8,751 nucleotides of DNA from an uncultured Clostridia bacterium (GCA_948439925.1 CAOJNR010000039.1:1-8751), one strand, 5' to 3'. Positions 1-7,115 are shown, counted from the first letter of the stretch. The notes: generated by a model not told the origin, from the letters alone. Program-made: numbers and translations.

Positions 1-603
1 AATGGCTCGGGTGGCGAATCTGGTGAAGGCGGTGGTGACACAGCAGAGGATAGCGGGCCTAAGCAGATTTGGAATAAAGGCGAAACGCTGATTTTGAAGG
101 AAGGAAAAAAGGTTTTAAAACTTTCTGAGAAAGAGCTCGCGGGACTTAATATTATCAATCAAAAAGCCAGCAACCAAACCATTTATCTTGAAAATGTGAC
201 TGATGACGTTCACAAAGGAGCAAACCTAACATATATAATAAGGAACAAACAAGTTCGCACTGCGACCAAGTTTATAAACGGAAATCCTGTTTTTAAAGTT
301 AACTTAATAGTTGGCGTTGAACTTATGGAAGTGAATAGTAATGGAAAAAGTGTGGAGATAAACACCGAATTTAGTGTGATTTCACCAAAGATAGAATCGC
401 TTATTCAAAATAGTATTAGAAAGCAGTTCGCTCAGTCAATAAATCTTCTCAGAGAGAACAAGGTGGACGTTCTTGGAATTGCAAAGCAGTTTAAAAGTGA
501 TAATAAAGGTGAGTTTGAGAAATTTCTTTCAAGGCTTGAAGATCCAGAAGATTATCTGAGATTTATAACCTTTAAGTTTGCAGTGGATGTGCAATCTGAC
601 TAA
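1..603 (+). CDS. Ger(x)C family spore germination protein, C-terminal part (5' end outside window)
   Basis: The frame is open from base 1 to the TAA at 601-603, giving 200 visible residues; the real start lies upstream, and the TTG at 94 is an internal Leu codon rather than a start. The first 20 residues are a Gly/Ser/Glu/Asp-rich linker (NGSGGESGEGGG...). After it comes a segment matching the last GerAC domain: GETLILKEGKKVLKLSEKE followed by GLNIINQKAS, equivalent to the family's 'GTAVFK..KLVG.L...E..GL' stretch. The C-terminal part has the usual long amphipathic helix (SPKIESLIQNSIRKQF...), the 'DVLGIAKQF' element (family: 'DxxGfGexf') and a final beta strand (ITFKFAVDVQ). GerAC proteins are lipoprotein C subunits of nutrient germinant receptors in the inner spore membrane, working with A and B subunits, which would be expected just upstream. 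Family assignment is by pattern recognition; which receptor it belongs to cannot be said. Confidence 0.8.
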   Translation, partial: NGSGGESGEGGGDTAEDSGPKQIWNKGETLILKEGKKVLKLSEKELAGLNIINQKASNQTIYLENVTDDVHKGANLTYIIRNKQVRTATKFINGNPVFKVNLIVGVELMEVNSNGKSVEINTEFSVISPKIESLIQNSIRKQFAQSINLLRENKVDVLGIAKQFKSDNKGEFEKFLSRLEDPEDYLRFITFKFAVDVQSD

Positions 604-673
604 CATAAAAAGATAAAAGTGCGAATTTTGCAAAAAGAAAATTTGAAAAATCTTCAAAAAGACCTCTTTATAG

Positions 674-702
674 TTGTCTTATCTTGAAATTTGTGATAAA
701 AT
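674..702 (+). promoter_or_regulatory. Sigma-A-type promoter for ftsH
   Basis: A -35 box TTGTCT (674-679) and a -10 box TAAAAT (697-702) are separated by 17 bases, with TG one base upstream of the -10 (694-695, extended -10). Transcription would begin near 709, leaving a leader of about 20 bases before the TTG start of ftsH. I see no terminator between the germination gene and this promoter, so some read-through from upstream is possible. Confidence 0.7.
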
Positions 703-717
703 ATTTTAAGTTTATAC

Positions 718-724
718 AGGGAGG
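718..724 (+). promoter_or_regulatory. Ribosome binding site fixing the TTG start of ftsH
   Basis: AGGGAGG lies six bases upstream of the TTG at 731. No ATG or GTG in this frame lies near, and the first membrane segment begins about ten residues after the TTG, so a later start would lose it. This settles TTG as the start codon. Confidence 0.8.
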
Positions 725-730
725 AACACT

Positions 731-2995
731 TTGAACGAGAACAACAAACCTAAATTTAAATTTTCTTATTTGCTCGTGCTTTTGTTGATTGTTTTATTGT
801 TTGTTTTGATTTTCACAAATGACGGAAATCCAGGCAAACTTTTAAACAACCCAGAAGCAGAGATTGTAGAGCTTATTGACGGAACTCATAAAGCTGACGA
901 GGAAGGCAATACAGATAAGATGGTGGCTATTCACTATCAAGATGGCAGAGCTTACATCCTTATTGAAGGCTCTGAGTATGCAAAAGTCTTTCCAAAATAT
1001 TCAGATTATTACTTTACTTACGACGCTTATGACGGACTGATTGAAAGAATAACTGAAATGCTTAAAGACCATCCAGAAATTCAAGTCTATAAAATTCCTG
1101 CTGGAAGAAACTGGTGGAATATAATTTATCCACTTTTGTATCTTGCTTTTGGAATTTTCATAATCGTGATGATATTCAAACTTATCGCTGGCTCAAACAA
1201 GGGCGCAATGAGTTTTGGAAAGTCAAGAGCGAAGGCATATACTTCAAGCAAAATCAAGTTCACTGATGTTGCAGGCACTGAGGAAGAAAAGGAAGAACTT
1301 GCCGAAATTGTTGAGTTCCTCAAAAATCCTCAAAAATTTACTCAGCTTGGTGCGCGTATTCCAAAAGGTGTGCTTCTTGTGGGCAGACCAGGAACTGGTA
1401 AAACTCTTCTTGCAAAGGCTGTTGCAGGTGAGGCAAACGTTCCATTCATTTCAATCAGCGGTTCAGACTTTGTTGAAATGTTTGTTGGTGTTGGTGCATC
1501 ACGTGTGCGTGATCTTTTTGACCAAGCGAAGAAAAATAAACCTTGCATTGTTTTTATAGACGAAATTGACGCCGTTGGCAGACAGCGCGGTGCTGGACTT
1601 GGTGGCGGAAATGATGAACGCGAACAAACACTCAACCAGCTCCTTGTTGAAATGGACGGCTTTGAAAATAACGAAGGTATAATTGTTCTTGCAGCAACAA
1701 ACAGAAGTGACGTTCTTGATCCAGCACTTATGCGTCCAGGCAGATTTGACAGACAAATTTATGTCAACGCGCCAGATGTTAAGGGCAGAGAGGCAATTCT
1801 CAAAGTTCATGCAAGAAACAAACCTATTGATGAAAGTGTCGATTTTGCAACTCTTGCAAAAATAACTGTTGGCTTTACTGGTGCTGACATTGAAAATATG
1901 CTCAACGAAGCAGCAATCCTTGCAGCGCGAGCAAACAGACCAACAATAATAATGTCAGACATCACAGAAGGAATAAATAAAGTGACGATGGGTCCTCAAA
2001 AGAAGAGCAGGCTTATCACTGAAAAAGACAGAAAAATCACAGCTTATCATGAGTCAGGTCACGCAATTCTTGGCAAACTTCTCAAAAATTGTGATGAAGT
2101 GCAAGAAGTTTCAATCATTCCAAGAGGTCATGCTGGCGGATATACAATGACAAGACCTGAAAATGATAATTCATATTATTCTTACAATTTCCTCATGGAC
2201 GATATCGCTATGACAATGGGTGGACGTATTGCCGAAGAACTCATATTCAAAGATGTGACTTCTGGCGCGTCAGCCGACATTAATCAAGCAACAAAAATCG
2301 CTCGCGCAATGGTTTATGACTATGGCATGAGCAAACGCCTTGGCTTTATCTCGCTTGGTTCTGACCAACAAGTTTTCATTGGCAGAGATTATCAGTCAAA
2401 GCGTGATTTCTCAGAAAAGCTTGCCTCTGAGGCTGATGACGAAATGAGAGATATCCTTGAATATAACTATAAACGTGCAAAGAAACTTTTGTCTGACAAT
2501 GTCAACCTCTTGCATGAAATGTCAAATCTTCTTCTTGAAAAAGAAACAATCAACAAGGAAGAAATTGATATGCTCATAGCTGGCAAAAATGCAGTTGAAG
2601 TTGCTTCATTTATGACCGAGCGTGATAATGCTCTAAAGGAAAAAGAAAGCAAAATCAGAGCTGAGCAAGAACGTAAGGAAAAAATGGCTATATATGAAAA
2701 TAAAGTGAAAGAAGGTCAAAAACTTCTCGCTGAGGGGATTATCACTGAAAGCGAATATCAAACTATTGTGAATGGCTACCAAGAATTTTTGAAATCTCTT
2801 GAAAAAGAAGTGAAAGAGGAAATAAAGGAAGAAAGTAGCAAAACTCAAAAGAAAGCAAAACTTGAAAAGAAAGAAAACGAAGATATTGATAACGGTGAGA
2901 AAGCGGAAAATAAAGAAGTGAAAAAATCACGTTTAAGACGTCCAGCAAAAACTCTTGATAAAGAAATAAAAGATAAAAAGGAGGAAGATAAATAA
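731..2995 (+). CDS. ftsH: ATP-dependent zinc metalloprotease FtsH, with long C-terminal tail
   Basis: Membrane-bound AAA+ protease that unfolds and degrades damaged membrane proteins and short-lived regulators, working as a hexamer with catalytic parts in the cytoplasm. Of 754 residues: TM1 about 11-29, outer domain about 30-127, TM2 about 129-152. The AAA module has Walker A GRPGTGKT (218-225), pore loop FVGVG (251-255), Walker B with D277-E278, and second region of homology with arginine fingers R335 and R338. The protease has the zinc motif HESGH (440-444) and third ligand D516 in SGASAD, so both activities should be intact. Two oddities: Walker A has Arg where FtsH normally has Pro (GPPGTGKT), and the protease domain ends near 620, followed by about 130 extra charged residues including a SHOCT-like segment (658-690). 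FtsH is usually 610-700 residues. It starts with TTG behind its own promoter and overlaps the next gene by one base. Confidence 0.98.
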   Translation: MNENNKPKFKFSYLLVLLLIVLLFVLIFTNDGNPGKLLNNPEAEIVELIDGTHKADEEGNTDKMVAIHYQDGRAYILIEGSEYAKVFPKYSDYYFTYDAYDGLIERITEMLKDHPEIQVYKIPAGRNWWNIIYPLLYLAFGIFIIVMIFKLIAGSNKGAMSFGKSRAKAYTSSKIKFTDVAGTEEEKEELAEIVEFLKNPQKFTQLGARIPKGVLLVGRPGTGKTLLAKAVAGEANVPFISISGSDFVEMFVGVGASRVRDLFDQAKKNKPCIVFIDEIDAVGRQRGAGLGGGNDEREQTLNQLLVEMDGFENNEGIIVLAATNRSDVLDPALMRPGRFDRQIYVNAPDVKGREAILKVHARNKPIDESVDFATLAKITVGFTGADIENMLNEAAILAARANRPTIIMSDITEGINKVTMGPQKKSRLITEKDRKITAYHESGHAILGKLLKNCDEVQEVSIIPRGHAGGYTMTRPENDNSYYSYNFLMDDIAMTMGGRIAEELIFKDVTSGASADINQATKIARAMVYDYGMSKRLGFISLGSDQQVFIGRDYQSKRDFSEKLASEADDEMRDILEYNYKRAKKLLSDNVNLLHEMSNLLLEKETINKEEIDMLIAGKNAVEVASFMTERDNALKEKESKIRAEQERKEKMAIYENKVKEGQKLLAEGIITESEYQTIVNGYQEFLKSLEKEVKEEIKEESSKTQKKAKLEKKENEDIDNGEKAENKEVKKSRLRRPAKTLDKEIKDKKEEDK

Positions 2996-3657
2996 TGGAA
3001 GAAATCAAAAATATTCAAGACGCCTATCTTGAAAAACAATTAAAAACCAGAAAAATATCTTTCTCTATTATTCTTGCTCTTGTGCTTGCACTGGCAATCG
3101 TGATTATCACGCTTGGCTGTGTCAATTTCGACACAAGACCTGCTTTCGTCACAGATCCTGACCAAGTGACTATTGTCAGCGAGAAAGGTGTTGAAAGATT
3201 TGATTCAAGCAAAGAAGAATATGTCAAGTTTAATGAAATATACAACAATATGTTCAATATAAGTTATCTTTCAGCAATCTTTTCTGGTGAGGTTGGTGGC
3301 TATCGAATAGTTGAAAATGTTGGAAGTGAAAAACAAATTGTCAATTGGTATACAAATTCAAACGAAACAACTTTTTCACAAGACGTGACTTCTGCGCTTG
3401 GCTCAAACTATGTTCAACTCCATTTCAATGAAAAAAAGAAACTCGTCAATTCAAATGGCAGTGATTATGTTTCAGTTAACAACAGAGATTACAAACTTTC
3501 TTACACGGATGTTTACTTTGCAATCAGCGAAGAAAATGCAATCCAAGATTTCACTTTCCTCTTTGCAGTTAAAGGCAATAATGGTGATAGAACAACGATA
3601 ACAAAAATCACACTTAAAGCAAACACAGCTGGTCTTTATGAAGAATTTGTGAAATAA
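2995..3657 (+). CDS. Single-pass membrane or lipoprotein-like protein of unknown function, coupled to ftsH
   Basis: I do not recognise this 220-residue family. It has a charged 20-residue cytoplasmic N-terminus (MEEIKNIQDA...KTRK), one hydrophobic segment (about 21-41) and then an extracytoplasmic domain of about 175 residues, polar and probably rich in beta strands. Cys42 sits at the end of the hydrophobic stretch (ITLGC), but Thr at -3 is a poor lipobox, so I favour a plain membrane anchor. The ATG shares its A with the TAA of ftsH (TAATG), and AAGGAGG at 2978-2984 stands ten bases upstream inside the ftsH tail, so translation is probably coupled. Placement suggests a role at the membrane beside FtsH, as partner, adaptor or substrate, but that is inference from context only. 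A hairpin terminator follows about 30 bases after the stop, making this the last gene of the operon. Confidence 0.85.
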   Translation: MEEIKNIQDAYLEKQLKTRKISFSIILALVLALAIVIITLGCVNFDTRPAFVTDPDQVTIVSEKGVERFDSSKEEYVKFNEIYNNMFNISYLSAIFSGEVGGYRIVENVGSEKQIVNWYTNSNETTFSQDVTSALGSNYVQLHFNEKKKLVNSNGSDYVSVNNRDYKLSYTDVYFAISEENAIQDFTFLFAVKGNNGDRTTITKITLKANTAGLYEEFVK

Positions 3658-3689
3658 AAATTGAAAAAATAATTTATTAAAATAAATTA

Positions 3690-3724
3690 AAAAATCCATA
3701 AGGCTTAACTTGTGGATTTTTTTT
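3690..3724 (+). terminator. Rho-independent terminator of the ftsH operon
   Basis: Arms 3690-3700 (AAAAATCCATA) and 3711-3721 (TGTGGATTTTT) pair with one G-T wobble around a ten-base loop, and T runs on through 3717-3724 before a G. The GC core is only a few pairs, so the stem is modest, but its position 33 bases after the stop codon and its T-tract support the call. An AT-only inverted repeat (8-base arms at 3671-3678 and 3681-3688) lies just before it. Confidence 0.75.
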
Positions 3725-3782
3725 GTTTAAAAATTAATTTGTTAAAACAAAAGTTATGCTTTTGGTTGCTTTTAAGCAATTA

Positions 3783-3820
3783 ATGGCAATATATACATCA
3801 AAATGTCTGGCATTGCCCAT
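3783..3820. other. Possible stem-loop or operator-like inverted repeat in the intergenic gap
   Basis: ATGGCAAT (3783-3790) can pair with ATTGCC-AT (3812-3820, one C bulged), enclosing a smaller hairpin ACAT-CAAA-ATGT (3795-3806). It lies about 50 bases upstream of the -35 of the surface-protein promoter, so it would be outside that transcript. It could be a regulator site or part of an unseen small transcript, or chance. No known RNA family was recognised. Confidence 0.25.
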
Positions 3821-3869
3821 CTTTCAAAATGGAAACGCAAAAAAAGCGTGACTTTTCTATCGATTTTAG

Positions 3870-3897
3870 TTGACGCGGGGGGGGGATTTGATACAAT
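3870..3897 (+). promoter_or_regulatory. Promoter with a nine-G tract in its spacer, probable phase-variable switch for the surface protein
   Basis: The -35 box TTGACG (3870-3875) matches consensus at five of six positions. The -10 box is TACAAT (3892-3897), preceded by TG one base upstream (3889-3890, extended -10). The 16-base spacer is C, nine G (3877-3885), then ATTTGA. Sixteen is one base short of the optimum, so gain or loss of one G would move the spacer to 17 or 15 and change promoter strength. In Neisseria meningitidis a poly-G tract in the porA promoter spacer controls expression in this way. The start point would be near 3904, leaving a leader of under 20 bases before the ATG. The promoter match is seen directly; switching is inferred. 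Confidence 0.75.
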
Positions 3898-3910
3898 AAA
3901 AATGAAAAAA

Positions 3911-3916
3911 AGGAGG
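3911..3916 (+). promoter_or_regulatory. Ribosome binding site of the surface protein gene
   Basis: AGGAGG is preceded by a run of A and stands five bases from the ATG at 3922. It supports that ATG as the start; the following residues form an export signal. Confidence 0.8.
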
Positions 3917-3921
3917 ACGAT

Positions 3922-6900
3922 ATGAGAAAAATTCATAAAACTCTTTTATCACTTTCATTTATCTTTGCTATATGCCTATCATTAGGTCTGTTTTTAATGA
4001 ATTATAATTTTGATAAAATATTCAATGGACCAGAAAAAGTTTTTGGCGAGTTTTCGGAATCTTTTTATCTTAACGCAAATGGAGGTGAACTTGAAGGCAC
4101 AACCTCGCCTACGCAATCAACTGGTAATAATTATTTGGTATATAATGAGTTATATAAAATTCCAAATCCAACAAAAAAAGGCTACACCTTTACAGGTTGG
4201 GTGCCAGATGACAATTTTGCAGGTATAGTTTCTAATTATGGATATATAGATGACAGATTAAATAGTGGATTTTTTAATGAGTCAGAAAATGACGTGGCAG
4301 TTTACAACAATTTAGAAAATGGTAATGTTATTCATGAATTTGTTTCAGCGCCAGAAGACTTAAATTTTCCAGTTTCGAATCGGGTTCTTCAAATAACATC
4401 AAAAGGCGAAGCAGCGCCAGGTCTTGGCGGATTTACCAATTATCTTCAATCAGAACCTCAAACTACATATTATCAAGTTATTCATGCAAAAATACCTGTT
4501 GGTTATCGCTTAAATGCAGCATCAAATGCACATGGAAATAATCCAAAAGACTCATGGCTCACAGATAACTATGGAACTGGGAAATGGGAAACTTATGTTT
4601 ATAAATGGGATTTACTTGATTGTAACGAAGATGAAGGAACTTATTCAACGATTGGATTTTTCTATTTGTCTGGTAAAAATGCGACAGCAGCAAATCCTGT
4701 TGTTTGGCAAGTTGCATATCTGGGAACTTTTGGTAATAGCTTGATTGAACAGACAGTTACTGTGTTTGCATTTGGTAAGTTTACAGAAACTGATTTAACT
4801 ATTCCAACAGTTGTTAGATTTCCAGGAGGTTCAAAAACGCTTGTTGCACTTTGGTCGGCGAAAAGTTATCAAGTAACATTAGACAACACTTTCATAACTG
4901 GATATATGGACGTTATACATGTGAATTATGGTTTCGAATTACCTAAGATTTCTATTCCGTTTTTAGCAGGAGACAAATGTGTTGGTTATTTTACTGAGCC
5001 AGATGGAAAAGGCATTCAATATTATGATTCAGAAGGCTATGGAATAAGGGCATGGGATATTGATGGTGATACAACTTTATATCCTTATTTCATATATCAA
5101 CAAGGTGTGCAAATTGTTGATGGCGAAACATTATTGAGTCGAGAAGAACTATATGATAATACAATGTTTGCACTTCCAGCAATTGAACATCCGGGAAAGG
5201 TTTTTAAAGGTTGGGAAGTTACCGGCGGTGGAAAAATTGTAGAAACTCAATTTTTAAAAGAAAGCAAAACTTTCAATGGCACAAGTGATTTTGTGAATTT
5301 GGGAAGAGATTACATGTATACCGACAAATTCACTTTCAGTTGCAAAGCTTACTCAGAAGATTGGTCATCTTATGAAAAACGTTGGGAAGTTGGAATTATT
5401 TCTTCAACCGAAAGCGGTGGCTGGAATATTGAAAATAATGATGGCTGTATTGCCTTTGCTTGTTATGAAAGAGGCGTGGGCTACAAAAACGCAGTTTCAA
5501 ATGTGAGATGGTCAAGTTTGAGTGCTGGTTGGCATCAGTTTGGTTGTGTGTTTGATGGAACTTATGCAACACTTTACCTAGATGGAGAAAAAATTGCACA
5601 GTCTGAGCGTTATTCAAGTGGAATTTATTATCATGCTTCCAATTCAATGATTCTTGGTGGAGAAGCGGGCTCTGGTTCAACTCCAACTTATTATTTCAAA
5701 GGTAAATTGAAAAATGTTGTTTTAATTCATGATGCCGTGTCAGGTTTTGGTGGCTTTAACAAAGATGACCAAAATTATTATTATATTTCTGACAATAGTA
5801 GTGCAACAGTGACTGCAAAGTGGATAAGCACTTGGGAAAGTAGCGCAGAGAACATTTCGCTTGTAACAGATGAAAATGGAAATTATCTGATATCAACACC
5901 ACAGGAACTTGGACGAGTTGCTTATGAAGTAAATGAACTTGATAATAACTTTCAAGGAAAAGTGATTAAACTTACAAGCAATATTGACCTTAAAGGAAAT
6001 TATTGGCTTCCAATAGGAAGAAATAAAATTGGAACAGATGTGTTTAAAGGAACTTTTGACGGTCAGGAGTTTTCAATATTAAACTTAAAATCATTTAATT
6101 ACACAGAACTTTCAAAAATTGACCTTCGCAGTGAATTTGCTTATATGGGATTATTTGGAAAAATCGAAAATGCAACTATAAAAAATGTTCATGTCACTGT
6201 TGATTATCTTATTGCAAATGAGCGCTGTGGTGGTGTGACTGGCCATGCTGAATTGTCAACGATTGAAAACTGTATGGTAAGTCCGTCAGATACCGGTGCA
6301 GGAATTATTGAATCTTATTGGGAATCGGCAGGCATTTGTGGTTATAGCCTTGATTCTAAACTTGAAAACTGCATAAATAAATGTAATTTGAAAGGAAGAT
6401 ACACAGGTGGAATTGTTGGTAGAATTTATCAAAATAGAGAAAATATATCAAGCATAACGAAGTGCATCAACTTCGGAGATATTGGCGTTTCAAGTTTAAT
6501 TGAAGGAGAGTATTCTGGCGGAATTGTTGCAATAACTGATGGATGCAAAATTTACAATAGTATAAATTATGGCAAATATTCAGCAAATTATCTCCATGCA
6601 GTTGGAGGACTTGCTGGTTGGCTTAGAGAAGATAATTATTTTGCAGTTTGTGCCAATTATGGAAGCATTGCAGAAACATCTGGAAAGGTTGTTGCAAGTT
6701 CGGCGCTTATCGGCAGAAACAGTGGGGTAAGCAGGCTTGTTGCAAGCTTTGCACAATCAAAATTGGCTTCAAGTTCAAATTCAAGCAATTTGTTTGTGAG
6801 CATGAATTCATCAACATTTGATGTTGACACGTGTTATGCGAAAGTCGATATTGGTTCAATAACTTACAAGCACGTTTATGGCACAGCTGAAAACCTCAAC

Positions 6901-7035
6901 ACCTATTTTAGATATAAACAAGGAGTTAATAACGACTTGCCGATTGTGATTGAACTTTTTGAGTATGCTCAACACATAGAAAAGTCAAATGATATACTTT
7001 CTGAAGGCTTTGCTGGCTTTGAGCATGTAGGCTAG
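3922..7035 (+). CDS. Large exported surface protein with Flg_new (Listeria-Bacteroides) repeats, LamG-like domain and GLUG-like repeats
   Basis: A 1037-residue exported protein, probably adhesive or glycan-binding. Residues 1-26 are a basic start plus hydrophobic core (about 8-26) with no clear cleavage site, so it may stay as an N-terminal membrane anchor. Flg_new signatures follow: YLNANGG (49-55) with GYTFTGW (87-93), closed by TLVALW (306-311); a second, uninterrupted unit about 315-390 (GYFTEPDGKG, DGDTTLYPYF); a third opening at about 394 with KVFKGW (426-431) and closing with ATVTAKW (628-634). Between opening and closing halves sit an unrecognised module (about 101-296) and a LamG/concanavalin-like sandwich (about 446-607; GWHQFGCVFDG, LYLDGEKI). 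Residues 648-985 hold GLUG-like beta-solenoid repeats (GLFG 743, GGVTG 770, GGIVG 829, GGIVA 866, GGLAG 895), several with cysteines. No LPXTG, C-terminal anchor, SLH or dockerin is visible. It has its own poly-G promoter and terminator. Confidence 0.9.
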   Translation: MRKIHKTLLSLSFIFAICLSLGLFLMNYNFDKIFNGPEKVFGEFSESFYLNANGGELEGTTSPTQSTGNNYLVYNELYKIPNPTKKGYTFTGWVPDDNFAGIVSNYGYIDDRLNSGFFNESENDVAVYNNLENGNVIHEFVSAPEDLNFPVSNRVLQITSKGEAAPGLGGFTNYLQSEPQTTYYQVIHAKIPVGYRLNAASNAHGNNPKDSWLTDNYGTGKWETYVYKWDLLDCNEDEGTYSTIGFFYLSGKNATAANPVVWQVAYLGTFGNSLIEQTVTVFAFGKFTETDLTIPTVVRFPGGSKTLVALWSAKSYQVTLDNTFITGYMDVIHVNYGFELPKISIPFLAGDKCVGYFTEPDGKGIQYYDSEGYGIRAWDIDGDTTLYPYFIYQQGVQIVDGETLLSREELYDNTMFALPAIEHPGKVFKGWEVTGGGKIVETQFLKESKTFNGTSDFVNLGRDYMYTDKFTFSCKAYSEDWSSYEKRWEVGIISSTESGGWNIENNDGCIAFACYERGVGYKNAVSNVRWSSLSAGWHQFGCVFDGTYATLYLDGEKIAQSERYSSGIYYHASNSMILGGEAGSGSTPTYYFKGKLKNVVLIHDAVSGFGGFNKDDQNYYYISDNSSATVTAKWISTWESSAENISLVTDENGNYLISTPQELGRVAYEVNELDNNFQGKVIKLTSNIDLKGNYWLPIGRNKIGTDVFKGTFDGQEFSILNLKSFNYTELSKIDLRSEFAYMGLFGKIENATIKNVHVTVDYLIANERCGGVTGHAELSTIENCMVSPSDTGAGIIESYWESAGICGYSLDSKLENCINKCNLKGRYTGGIVGRIYQNRENISSITKCINFGDIGVSSLIEGEYSGGIVAITDGCKIYNSINYGKYSANYLHAVGGLAGWLREDNYFAVCANYGSIAETSGKVVASSALIGRNSGVSRLVASFAQSKLASSSNSSNLFVSMNSSTFDVDTCYAKVDIGSITYKHVYGTAENLNTYFRYKQGVNNDLPIVIELFEYAQHIEKSNDILSEGFAGFEHVG

Positions 7036-7086
7036 AAAAAGTGTGAGTTAATCGTTGAATAAAAAAGACAATTTAAATTCTAAAAC

Positions 7087-7115
7087 AAAAAAACACAGGT
7101 TGACCTGTGTTTTTT
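7087..7115. terminator. Bidirectional terminator between convergent genes
   Basis: Perfect arms ACACAGGT (7093-7100) and ACCTGTGT (7103-7110) around TG, flanked by an A run on the left (7087-7093) and a T run on the right (7110-7115). It works as a U-tract hairpin on both strands. It lies 51 bases after the surface protein stop and 42 bases beyond the stop of the minus-strand ATPase, so it can serve both genes. Confidence 0.9.

Noticed and set aside
94..96. TTG as the start of the first gene
   Set aside because: The frame stays open to base 1 and the upstream residues continue the GerAC domain pattern; no ribosome binding site precedes it.
658..669. Inverted repeat AAAGA-CC-TCTTT after the germination gene
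   Set aside because: Only five AT-rich pairs, a two-base loop and no following T-tract; too weak to call a terminator or operator.
3671..3688. Perfect AT-only inverted repeat (8-base arms) before the ftsH operon terminator
   Set aside because: AT-only palindromes arise easily in such DNA; kept only as a remark with the terminator.
3766..3795. Possible second promoter TTGCTT - 18 bases - TATATA
   Set aside because: Weak -35, long spacer and no coding start or RNA downstream before the much better promoter at 3870.
3835..3849. Short hairpin ACGC-A7-GCGT upstream of the surface-protein promoter
   Set aside because: Four-pair stem only, with no T-tract after it on either strand; likely chance.
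5396..5686. A 96-codon minus-strand frame inside the surface protein gene
   Set aside because: Low-complexity His/Gln/Asn-rich translation typical of antisense reading of AT-rich coding DNA; no start signals.
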